Assembly: GCA_963745975.1 (NCBI GenBank)
Contig: CAVUZJ010000005.1
Coordinates: forward strand, 558,001 to 622,000
Direction of reading: 5' to 3'
DNA from: JAKAWQ01 sp963745975
Lineage (GTDB): Bacteria > Pseudomonadota > Alphaproteobacteria > Acetobacterales > Acetobacteraceae
DNA: 64,000 bases
The position numbers were made by a program, and so were the translations under genes. Below the pieces are notes generated by a model that saw only the letters and a program-made list of their open reading frames with translations, was not told the origin of the DNA and searched no databases. Positions 54,118 to 61,289 of the stretch are shown piece by piece; the stretch's first letter is position 1, and each line of letters starts with the position of its first letter.

Positions 54118-54984
54118 ATGCTGCCGCAGCTGGTGGTGAGCGGGATCGCCAACGGCATGCTCTATGCGCTGATCGCGCTCTCGATGACGCTCGTCTATCG
54201 GGCGACGACGGTGCTGAACTTCGGGCAGGGCGACATGGCGACGGCGGGCGCCTATGCGGGCTTCGTGCTGGTCGGCGCGGGTCTGCCGTTCGCCGCCGCC
54301 TTCGCGCTGGCGCTTGGGCTGCTCTTCGCGATCGGCTTCCTGGTGCAGCGGTACCTGTTGAGGCCGATCATGCGCGGGCCGCATCTGGCGCTGGCGACGA
54401 TGGCGCTGGCGGTGGGCTACAGCCTGCGCGGCGCGGCGCGGCTGCGCTGGGGCAACCAGGTGATCAACCTGCCGCGGCCCTACCCTGAGGGCGCGCTGAT
54501 GCTCGGCCCGGCGGTGGTGACGAATGATGCGCTGGTGATCACCGCCGCGGTGCTGGTGCTGTTTGCGCTCATGCTGCTGCTCTTCCGCGCAAGCCCGCTC
54601 GGGCGGATCATCCGCGCGGTGTTCCAGACCGAGCGCGGCGCGGCACTGGTCGGAATCAACGTTCCGCTCTTCCACGGAATGATGTGGGGCGTGGGCGGTG
54701 CGCTGGGCGCGGCCGCCGGTGTGTTGCTCGCGATGGTCGTCCCGCTGACGCCGGACATGGGCGAGTGGGTGCTGGTCCGCGGGTTCGCGGCGATGACGCT
54801 GGGCGGCTTCGGCTCGCTGCCCGGGGCGGTCGTGGGCGGGGTTCTCCTCGGCGTGGGGGAAGAGGTGCTGGGGTTCTACGTCGGCACCGTCTTCACCGAC
54901 GTCACGGCCTATCTGGTGACGATCCTCGTGCTGCTGATCCGCCCGCGCGGCCTGTTCGGCAGGCAGGCGCTGGCACGGGTGTGA
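54118..54984 (+). CDS. livH: Branched-chain amino-acid-type ABC transporter, permease (LivH)
   Basis: A 288-residue inner-membrane permease. LPQLVVSGIANGMLYALIALSMTLVYRATTVLNFGQGDM is the family's first-helix region. GINVPLFHGMMWGVGGALGAAAGVLLAM contains the segment facing the ATPase. GTG at 54109 would add three residues. Overlaps the next permease by four bases (GTGA). It likely pairs with LivM to form the pore. Confidence 0.9.
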   Translation: MLPQLVVSGIANGMLYALIALSMTLVYRATTVLNFGQGDMATAGAYAGFVLVGAGLPFAAAFALALGLLFAIGFLVQRYLLRPIMRGPHLALATMALAVGYSLRGAARLRWGNQVINLPRPYPEGALMLGPAVVTNDALVITAAVLVLFALMLLLFRASPLGRIIRAVFQTERGAALVGINVPLFHGMMWGVGGALGAAAGVLLAMVVPLTPDMGEWVLVRGFAAMTLGGFGSLPGAVVGGVLLGVGEEVLGFYVGTVFTDVTAYLVTILVLLIRPRGLFGRQALARV

Positions 54985-55937
54985 GAGGCGCCTCGCCTGC
55001 CGCGCGGCGGATTTTCTGGCTGGTGCCGCTGGTGCTGCTGCCGGTGCCGCTCGGCCTCAATCCCTATCAGCAATTCGTCGTCGATCTCGTCCTGATGTAC
55101 GTGCCGGTAGCGATCGGCTTCAATGTCGTGGTCGGCAATCTCGGCCTCTTCGCCTTCTCCAACGTCGCCTATTTCGGGATCGGCGCGTACGCCTCGGGGA
55201 TCCTGATGGCCAAAGCGGGGCTGCCGTGGTGGATCACGGTGCTGCCGGCGGGGCTCGCCGGCGCGCTCGCCGGCGTCGTCACCGCGGTTCCGGCGCTCCG
55301 CGGCGTGCGGCTCTTCTATCTCGCGATCATGACGCTCGCCTTTGGCGAGCTGATGCGCTGGACCTATATCCGCGCCGAGCCGCTCACCGGCGGCTCGATG
55401 GGGCTCGCTTTGCCGCGCCCGCTGCTTTTCGGCTGGCCGCTCGACGATACGCGCATGTTCTATGTCTTCCTGGCATTGGCGGTGGCCGCGGTGATCGCGA
55501 CCGAGCGGCTGCTCTGCTCGCGATTCGGGCGCGCCTTCATGGCGATCCGCGGCAACGAGACGGCGGCGGCCGCGATGGGCATCCCCACGGAACGCTTCAT
55601 CGTCATCGGCTTCGCCTGGAGCGGGTTCGTCGTCGGCGTCGCGGGCGCGATGTACGCGGCGCTGATCGGGCATCTTTCCCCGGATTCCTTCAACCTCACC
55701 GAGCTGATCCTCGAATTCGCGATCATCATGGTGGGCGGGCTCGGAAGCCAGCTCGGCTCGGTGCTCGGCGCGGCGGTGCTCACCGCGCTGCCGCAGGTTC
55801 TGGCGAGCTGGCCCGGCTCCGAGGAGCTGGGATTCGGGCTCTTGATCATCCTGGTGACGCTCTTCCTGCCGCGCGGCTTGGCGAGCCTGCTCGCGCGGTG
55901 GCACCCGATTTTCCGCGACCGATATCTTGCTGAGTAG
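54981..55937 (+). CDS. livM: Branched-chain amino-acid-type ABC transporter, permease (LivM)
   Basis: A 318-residue permease partner of LivH. The signature FNVVVGNLGLFAFSNVAYFGIGAYASGILM lies near residues 45-75. LAFGELMRWTYIRAEPLTGGSMGL and the coupling loop IRGNETAAAAMGIPTERFIVIGFAWSG follow. It starts at GTG 54981 inside the livH stop. It ends overlapping the leader of the ATPase gene. Confidence 0.9.
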   Translation: MRGASPAARRIFWLVPLVLLPVPLGLNPYQQFVVDLVLMYVPVAIGFNVVVGNLGLFAFSNVAYFGIGAYASGILMAKAGLPWWITVLPAGLAGALAGVVTAVPALRGVRLFYLAIMTLAFGELMRWTYIRAEPLTGGSMGLALPRPLLFGWPLDDTRMFYVFLALAVAAVIATERLLCSRFGRAFMAIRGNETAAAAMGIPTERFIVIGFAWSGFVVGVAGAMYAALIGHLSPDSFNLTELILEFAIIMVGGLGSQLGSVLGAAVLTALPQVLASWPGSEELGFGLLIILVTLFLPRGLASLLARWHPIFRDRYLAE

Positions 55938-55941
55938 GCGG

Positions 55942-56703
55942 GTGGAACTGCTCGAGTTGTCCGACGTGAGCGTGCATTTCGGAGGCGTGGCCGCGGTCGA
56001 CCGCGTGTCGCTTTCTCTGGCGCCGGGCGAGATCGCTGCCCTGATCGGGCCGAACGGCGCAGGCAAGACGACGCTCTTCAACGCGATCGCCGGCAATGCG
56101 CCGGTCACCGGAGGGACGATCCGCTTTCGCGGCGAGGAGATCCAGAATCTTTCCCCGCATGCGATCGCTGCGCGCGGCATCCGCCGCACCTTCCAGAACG
56201 GCGGGCTTTTTCCTGATCTTTCGGTGATCGAGAACGTGCTGGCCGGGATGCACACCGAGATCGCGAGCGGCTTCTTCGGGCTCGTCCTCGGCGCGGCGCG
56301 ATCGGGGCGAAGCGAGCGGGAGGCGAGCCGGCGGGCGCGCGCGCTGCTCGAGCGGATGGGGATCGGCGCGATCGCGGGCGAGAGCGCGGGCCGGCTTTCC
56401 GGCGGCCAGCAGCGGATGGTGGAGATTTTGCGCGCGGTTGCCGCGATGCCGCCGCTCGTGCTGCTCGACGAGCCGGCGGTGGGGCTGGCGCCGCCGGCGC
56501 GCGAGGCGCTCGCGGCGCTGGTGCGGCGGCTGGCGCGCGAGAACGGCATCGGCGTGCTGCTGATCGAGCATGCGATCGAGCTCGTGATGCAGGTCGCCGA
56601 CCGGGTGATCGTGCTGAGCGAGGGAAGCAAGGTTGCGGACGGCGCGCCGGAAGCGGTGCGCGCGGACCGCGCGGTGCTCGAGGCCTATCTCGGCCATGCC
56701 TGA
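55942..56703 (+). CDS. livG: Branched-chain amino-acid-type ABC transporter, ATP-binding protein (LivG)
   Basis: A 253-residue cytoplasmic ATPase. Walker A GPNGAGKTT (about residues 36-44), signature LSGGQQRMVEILRA and Walker B LVLLDEPAVGLAPP are complete; TFQNGGLFPDLSVIENVLAG is typical of LivG. The GTG at 55942 is chosen because GAGTAGGCGG precedes it; TTG at 55927 would overlap the livM end. Its stop overlaps livF by eight bases. Confidence 0.9.
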   Translation: MELLELSDVSVHFGGVAAVDRVSLSLAPGEIAALIGPNGAGKTTLFNAIAGNAPVTGGTIRFRGEEIQNLSPHAIAARGIRRTFQNGGLFPDLSVIENVLAGMHTEIASGFFGLVLGAARSGRSEREASRRARALLERMGIGAIAGESAGRLSGGQQRMVEILRAVAAMPPLVLLDEPAVGLAPPAREALAALVRRLARENGIGVLLIEHAIELVMQVADRVIVLSEGSKVADGAPEAVRADRAVLEAYLGHA

Positions 56704-57415
56704 GGCGCTGCTCGCCGCGCGCGGGATCGCCGCGGGCTATCCCGGCAAGCAGATCCTGTTCGGGGTCGATCTCGAGGTGCGCGAGGGCGAGGTGGTGGCG
56801 CTGCTCGGTGCCAACGGCAGCGGCAAATCGACGCTGCTCAACACGATCTCGGGCTTCGTCCGCCCGAGCGGCGGATCGGTGCGGCTCGCCGGGATCGAGC
56901 TCGCCGGCGCGCCGCCGCACCGCATTTTCCGCCACGGCATTGTCCAGGTCTCGCAAGCCCGCGATCTTTTCCCGGAGATGACGGTCGAGGAGAATCTGCG
57001 GCTCGGCGCGGTGGTGCGGAAAGGGCCGCGCGAGGCGCTCGAAGCGGAGGTGCTCGCGCGCTTTCCGCGTCTCGCCGAGAAGCGCCACCGGCCGGTCGCG
57101 CTGCTCTCGGGCGGCGAGCAGCAGATGGTGGCGATCGGGCGGGCGCTGATGGCGCGGCCGCGGCTGATGCTGCTCGACGAGCCCTCGGGTGGGCTCGCGC
57201 CACGGCTGGTTCACGAGATCGCGGCGATCATGAAGGCGCTCAAGGCGCGCGGGACGACGATGGTGATCGTCGAGCAGAACATCACGCTGGCGCTTGCGGT
57301 CGCCGACCGGTTCCTGATCCTGCGCGACGGGCGCGTGGTGGAGCGCCACGATGTCGGCCCCACGGCCGGCAGCGCCGCGCCGGTCGAGGAGATCGTCCGG
57401 GCGATCTATCTCTGA
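56696..57415 (+). CDS. livF: Branched-chain amino-acid-type ABC transporter, ATP-binding protein (LivF)
   Basis: A 239-residue ATPase, partner of LivG. Walker A GANGSGKST, QARDLFPEMTVEENL, signature LSGGEQQMVAIGRAL and Walker B LMLLDEPSGGLAP are all present. Last gene of the five-gene uptake operon (binding protein, two permeases, two ATPases). The next gene is convergent, 12 bases away. Confidence 0.9.
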   Translation: MPEALLAARGIAAGYPGKQILFGVDLEVREGEVVALLGANGSGKSTLLNTISGFVRPSGGSVRLAGIELAGAPPHRIFRHGIVQVSQARDLFPEMTVEENLRLGAVVRKGPREALEAEVLARFPRLAEKRHRPVALLSGGEQQMVAIGRALMARPRLMLLDEPSGGLAPRLVHEIAAIMKALKARGTTMVIVEQNITLALAVADRFLILRDGRVVERHDVGPTAGSAAPVEEIVRAIYL

Positions 57416-57427
57416 GGAGGAAGCGCC

Positions 57428-58048
57428 TCAGCCGATCACCGGGCCCGGGATGAGGTTCTTCCACTGCGTGAACTGGCCGGCGGAATCGCGCGCGACGTAC
57501 CAGGCCTGGAACCCGGCATCCGGGTGGCGGATGGAGAGCTCCCGCTTCAGCTCGGTGACGTCGGCCATGTGGGCGTCGAGCTCGAGCTTCGGGTTGTTGT
57601 ACACGTCCTCACCATAGGCGATGCGCAGCGCGCCGCAGTTCGAGTGATCGACCACTACGAGGTTCTCGATCCGGTGCAACTGGATGGTTGCGCTGAAGTT
57701 GTCCCAGAAGGTTTCCCCCCACATCGAAGGGAAGGCGGGTGCGACGACGCCGACCGCCGCGCCGGCGATGGTGAACTGGCTGTAGAGGCCCTCAAGGCTG
57801 ATGCTGTGGCTCTCCGCGACCGGCTTCGTCATCCAGCCGGCGATCGGCGCCTGGGTGCGCGGATCGACGCAGGAGAGCAGCATCGCCTTGTAGGGCGTCG
57901 CGGCCTGGGCGCGCGCGCGGCCGGGCGCGAGCGCGAGCCCGGCGGCGCCTGCGGCGGCCACCCGGAGGAAGCCGCGCCGGCCGAGGCCCGGGGGGAGCAT
58001 CGGCGCACGGCAATGCGCGCAGAAACCAGAACCGTTGACCAGGGCCAT
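57428..58048 (-). CDS. Tat-exported beta-carbonic-anhydrase-like protein
   Basis: A 206-residue protein. The N-terminus has a CAHCR motif (Cys10, Cys13), then a twin-arginine signal (GRRGFLRVAAAGAAGLALAPG; Arg24-Arg25) with cleavage near ARAQA. The mature part has SCVDPR (Cys60, Asp62, Arg64) and VVDHSNCGA (His135, Cys138), which match the Cys-Asp/Arg and His-x-x-Cys zinc site of beta-carbonic anhydrases. GGAGGAGACG upstream fixes the ATG at 58048, so the CxxC segment is part of the protein. Activity is inferred, not shown. It diverges from the TRAP operon with a shared regulatory word. Confidence 0.75.
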   Translation of the reverse strand: MALVNGSGFCAHCRAPMLPPGLGRRGFLRVAAAGAAGLALAPGRARAQAATPYKAMLLSCVDPRTQAPIAGWMTKPVAESHSISLEGLYSQFTIAGAAVGVVAPAFPSMWGETFWDNFSATIQLHRIENLVVVDHSNCGALRIAYGEDVYNNPKLELDAHMADVTELKRELSIRHPDAGFQAWYVARDSAGQFTQWKNLIPGPVIG

Positions 58049-58143
58049 CGTCTCCTCCGCGATCGTTCCCCCGATGATGCCTCCGCCGCGGCCTCGCGTC
58101 CAGTTGGGGCGGCGCGCCGGGCGTGCGCCGGAGGTCCGGCTTC

Positions 58144-58153
58144 TGTCGACATA
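58144..58153. promoter_or_regulatory. Operator-like word TGTCGACATA, copy 1
   Basis: TGTCGACA is a perfect 8-bp palindrome. On the minus strand it abuts a -10-like AATATA, which would place it at the transcription start of the carbonic-anhydrase-like gene. The same 10-base word recurs at 58310-58319. Confidence 0.45.
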
Positions 58154-58280
58154 TATTGCTCGGGATCGCCTTGTGTGGGGCGAAGGCGGCGGCGGGACGG
58201 CGCCGCGAACCGTGCAACACTGTTATGTTCTCAACTTGCTCCTTGGAAATGCGCCCCTTCTGGTTGCGGGCCTCTCGTTC

Positions 58281-58309
58281 TTGACCGGATTCCGGCGTGC
58301 TGATATTAG
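58281..58309 (+). promoter_or_regulatory. Probable promoter of the TRAP/CoA-transferase operon
   Basis: TTGACC (58281-58286), 17 bases, TATTAG (58304-58309), 31 bases before the ATG at 58340. The operator-like word follows directly. Confidence 0.5.
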
Positions 58310-58319
58310 TGTCGACATA
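58310..58319. promoter_or_regulatory. Operator-like word TGTCGACATA, copy 2
   Basis: Immediately downstream of the -10 box of the TRAP operon promoter, where a bound repressor would block initiation. Identical to 58144-58153. The regulator is not encoded in the window. Confidence 0.5.
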
Positions 58320-58339
58320 ATCGAAAGGAGGAACACGTC

Positions 58340-59365
58340 ATGACGTCGAGCGCGATCCCTCGCCTGACCCGTAAGCAATTCCTGACCGGCGCGGCTGGCG
58401 TCGCCGCGGCGAGCATCCTGCACTACCCGGCCGACGCCGCGGAGTTCACCTACAAGCTCGGCCACGACCAGCCGGTCGCGCATCCGCAGAACCTGCGCGC
58501 CGTCGAGGCCGCCAAGAAGATCACCGAGGAATCCGGCGGCCAGCTCGTGGTGCAGGTCTATCCGAACAACCAGCTCGGCGGCGACACGCAAATGCTCGCG
58601 CAATTGCGGTCCGGCGCGCTCGAGCTGATGCAGTGCGGCGACAACATCCTGGCCAACGTCGTGCCTTCGTGCAGCGACACCAGCCTGCCCTTCGTCTTTT
58701 CCGGATACCAGCAGCTCTGGGAGGCGATGGACGGCGACTTCGGCTCATACATCCACGCCGAGATCGAGAAGACCGGGCTGCACGTCTTCGAGAAGGGCTG
58801 GGATGCCGGATTGCGCAATGTGTTCACGAGCGATCGCGCCGTGCACAACGCCGCCGACATGAAGGGCCTGAAGCTTCGGGTCCCCGAGGCGCCGATCCAG
58901 CTCGCCTTCTTCCGCGCGCTCGGGTCCTCGCCGACGCCGGTCAACAACAACGAGCTCTATACCGCCATGCAGACGCGTCTCGTCGATGGCGCCGAGCAGC
59001 CGCTCATCAGCATCGAAAGCGCCAAATACTACGAGGTGTCGAAATACATCTCCCTCACCCGCCACCAGCCGACACCCTTCGAGATGCTGGCGAACGGCCT
59101 CGCCTGGCAGAGGCTGCCGCCCAAGCTCCAGGAAATCCTCGCGAGCAACCTCAACGCCGCCGCACTGCTCGAGCGTGCGGACATCGCCGGCGGCGAGCCG
59201 GCGCTCGAGAAGCAGCTCGCGGGCCAAGGACAGACGATCATCACGCCGGACCGGGCCTCGTTCCGCACCGTCATCGCCAAGACCGGCCTCTACGCGAAGT
59301 GGCGCACCACCTATGGCGAAAAGCCTTTTGCACTTCTGGAAAAATACGTCGGGCCCATCGCCTAG
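58340..59365 (+). CDS. TRAP transporter substrate-binding protein, DctP family
   Basis: A 341-residue periplasmic receptor for an organic acid. The signal region (RLTRKQFLTGAAGVAAASIL) resembles a Tat signal but has only one Arg in the motif; cleavage is near ADAAE. The mature start FTYKLGHDQPVAHPQNL, then LRSGALELMQCGDN and GLKLRVPEAPIQLAFFRALGSSPTPVNNNELYTAMQTRLVDGAEQP, are DctP-family blocks; the conserved Arg of the carboxylate clamp is in LRVPEAP. AAAGGAGGAACACGTC gives a very strong ribosome site. First gene of a six-kb operon with CoA-ester enzymes. Confidence 0.9.
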   Translation: MTSSAIPRLTRKQFLTGAAGVAAASILHYPADAAEFTYKLGHDQPVAHPQNLRAVEAAKKITEESGGQLVVQVYPNNQLGGDTQMLAQLRSGALELMQCGDNILANVVPSCSDTSLPFVFSGYQQLWEAMDGDFGSYIHAEIEKTGLHVFEKGWDAGLRNVFTSDRAVHNAADMKGLKLRVPEAPIQLAFFRALGSSPTPVNNNELYTAMQTRLVDGAEQPLISIESAKYYEVSKYISLTRHQPTPFEMLANGLAWQRLPPKLQEILASNLNAAALLERADIAGGEPALEKQLAGQGQTIITPDRASFRTVIAKTGLYAKWRTTYGEKPFALLEKYVGPIA

Positions 59366-59368
59366 AAC

Positions 59369-60691
59369 GTGACGATCAAGAACTGCCACGCGCCGGCGGA
59401 GCGGCCGAAGGCCGCGGCGAGGGGAGGGCCCCTTGCCGGCCTTCGGGTGCTCGACATCGCGACGATGATCGCCGCACCGCTCACCGCCTCGATCCTTGGC
59501 GATTACGGCGCCGATGTCATCAAGATCGAGATGCCGGGGGCCGGCGATACCGTGCGCAAGCTCGGCGAGCAGCGCAACGGGGTCGGCCTCTACTGGAAGA
59601 CGCTGAGCCGGAACAAGCGGAGCGTTGCCCTCGACCTCCGCCATCCCGACGCCAGGCCGCTCTTCCTGCGCTGGCTCCCGCAATTCGACGTGCTGATCGA
59701 GAATTTCCGGCCCGGGACGCTCGAGCGATGGAACCTCTCGCCCGAGCATCTGCGCGAGATCCATCCCGGCCTCGTCATCCTGCGAATGACCGGCTTCGGC
59801 CAGGACGGCCCCTACCGCTCGCGCCAGGGGTTCGGCACGCTCGCCGAGGCGATGAGCGGCATCGCCTCGGTCATGGTGCGCGACATTCGCGGGTTTCCGC
59901 GCGACCGGCCTGCCCTCACCTCCTTTCCCCTCGGCGACGTGACGGCGGGCCTGATGGGCGTGAACGGAATTCTCGCGGCCCTCTGGCGCCGCGAGCGGAG
60001 TGGGGTGGGCGAGATCATCGATCTCGCGATCTACGAGGCGCTGCTCAAGTTCATGGAGCTCGAGGTGCTGCGCTTCGCGGATGCGCCCCATCCCGAGCCC
60101 GGCCCGCAGGAGAAGCGCGAGCCCGATGCTGCGCCGCGCGGGGTCTATCGATGCAGGGACGGGCTCTGGATGGCGCTCTCGGGCAGCGCCCAGCCGGTCG
60201 CGGAACGCATCCTGAGCCTCATCGGCGGCGAGCGCCTGCGCGCGGATCCGCGCTTTCTCACCAACGCGCTTCGCGTCGCCCATGTCGATGAGCTCGATGC
60301 CATCATCGAGGAATGGTGCGGCGCCCGCACGCAGGAGGAATGCATCGCCGCGCTGAGCGCGGCGGGCGGCGCCGCGGGCCCCGTCTGCTCGGTCGAGACG
60401 CTGCTCGCCAACCCGCAAGTGCGCGCGCGCGAGGCGTTCGTCGATGTCGAGGACGAAGATGCGGGCATGCTACGCATGACCAACATCCTCCCGCAGTTCG
60501 CCGGGCACGAGCGCCGGCCGCCGCGACCCGGCCCTTCCGCCGTCGGCGCCGACACGCTCGACGTGCTCGCATCCGACCTCGCTCTCGGCACGGACGAGAT
60601 CGCGCGCCTCCGGCGGGCCGGCGCGATCGGCGGCCCCGAGGCGCCGAGCGGGCCCGCCCACGCGCTTCGATCACATCCAGCGGAAGGATAA
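59369..60691 (+). CDS. CaiB/BaiF family (class III) CoA-transferase
   Basis: A 440-residue enzyme moving CoA between carboxylic acids. The opening LAGLRVLDIATMIAAPLTASILGDYGADVIKIE and then NKRSVALDLRHPDARPLF, IENFRPGTLERW and GFGQDGPYRSRQGFG are standard. The catalytic Asp should be in LGDVTAGLMG near residue 190. GTG start at 59369, three bases after the receptor gene. With TRAP uptake, a hydratase and an enoyl-CoA hydratase in the same run, it most likely activates the imported acid. The substrate is not known. Confidence 0.9.
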   Translation: MTIKNCHAPAERPKAAARGGPLAGLRVLDIATMIAAPLTASILGDYGADVIKIEMPGAGDTVRKLGEQRNGVGLYWKTLSRNKRSVALDLRHPDARPLFLRWLPQFDVLIENFRPGTLERWNLSPEHLREIHPGLVILRMTGFGQDGPYRSRQGFGTLAEAMSGIASVMVRDIRGFPRDRPALTSFPLGDVTAGLMGVNGILAALWRRERSGVGEIIDLAIYEALLKFMELEVLRFADAPHPEPGPQEKREPDAAPRGVYRCRDGLWMALSGSAQPVAERILSLIGGERLRADPRFLTNALRVAHVDELDAIIEEWCGARTQEECIAALSAAGGAAGPVCSVETLLANPQVRAREAFVDVEDEDAGMLRMTNILPQFAGHERRPPRPGPSAVGADTLDVLASDLALGTDEIARLRRAGAIGGPEAPSGPAHALRSHPAEG

Positions 60692-60695
60692 TCCG

Positions 60696-61223
60696 GTGCC
60701 GGAGCAGAATCCGCAGACTCCCGCGAGCACCTGGGAGGGAATGTGCTACGAGGATTTCGAGGTCGGCCGGATCTATCGGCACCGATTCGGGCGCACCATC
60801 ACCGAGCCGGACAATGTATGGTTCAGCCTGCTCACGCTCGGCCTCAACCAGGTCCACTTCAATTACGACTATGCCGCCCGTACGCCCTTCGGCAAGCCGA
60901 TCGTCGCGAGCCCCTTCACGCTCGCGGTGATCACCGGGATCTCGGCCACCGATTTCGGGCAGAACACGGTGGCGAATCTCGGCTGGTCCGAGATCGCGCT
61001 GCCGCACCCCGTCGTGGCGGGGGACACGCTCTACGCTCGCAGCAAGGTGCTGGCCAAACGGGAATCGGCGAGCCGGCCGTACGCGGGGATCGTCGAGATC
61101 CGGACGGAGGGATACAATCAGGAGGGCGTCGTCGTCATCACGTTCGGCAGGACGCTGATGGTCTACCGGCGCGGCCATCTGCCGGCCACGCAGAGTCCCG
61201 AACCGAAGGACTCCACCCTGTAG
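60696..61223 (+). CDS. MaoC-family (hot-dog) acyl-CoA hydratase
   Basis: A 175-residue single hot-dog dehydratase. MCYEDFEVGRIYRHRFGRTITEPDNVWFS opens the fold. The active-site Asn/His pair is in LNQVHFNYDYAART, close to the D-x-N-x-x-H pattern, with PIVASPFTLAVI forming the central helix. Proteins of this size next to a class III CoA-transferase act on C4-C5 enoyl-CoAs such as mesaconyl-CoA in several proteobacteria (family knowledge). GTG start four bases after the CoA-transferase stop. Confidence 0.85.
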   Translation: MPEQNPQTPASTWEGMCYEDFEVGRIYRHRFGRTITEPDNVWFSLLTLGLNQVHFNYDYAARTPFGKPIVASPFTLAVITGISATDFGQNTVANLGWSEIALPHPVVAGDTLYARSKVLAKRESASRPYAGIVEIRTEGYNQEGVVVITFGRTLMVYRRGHLPATQSPEPKDSTL

Positions 61224-61289
61224 GTTGGTTTTCCCGGCCGGCCGCAGGATGATCGCCGCAAGGCCGGTCGAGAGGGAAGGAAACGCGAG

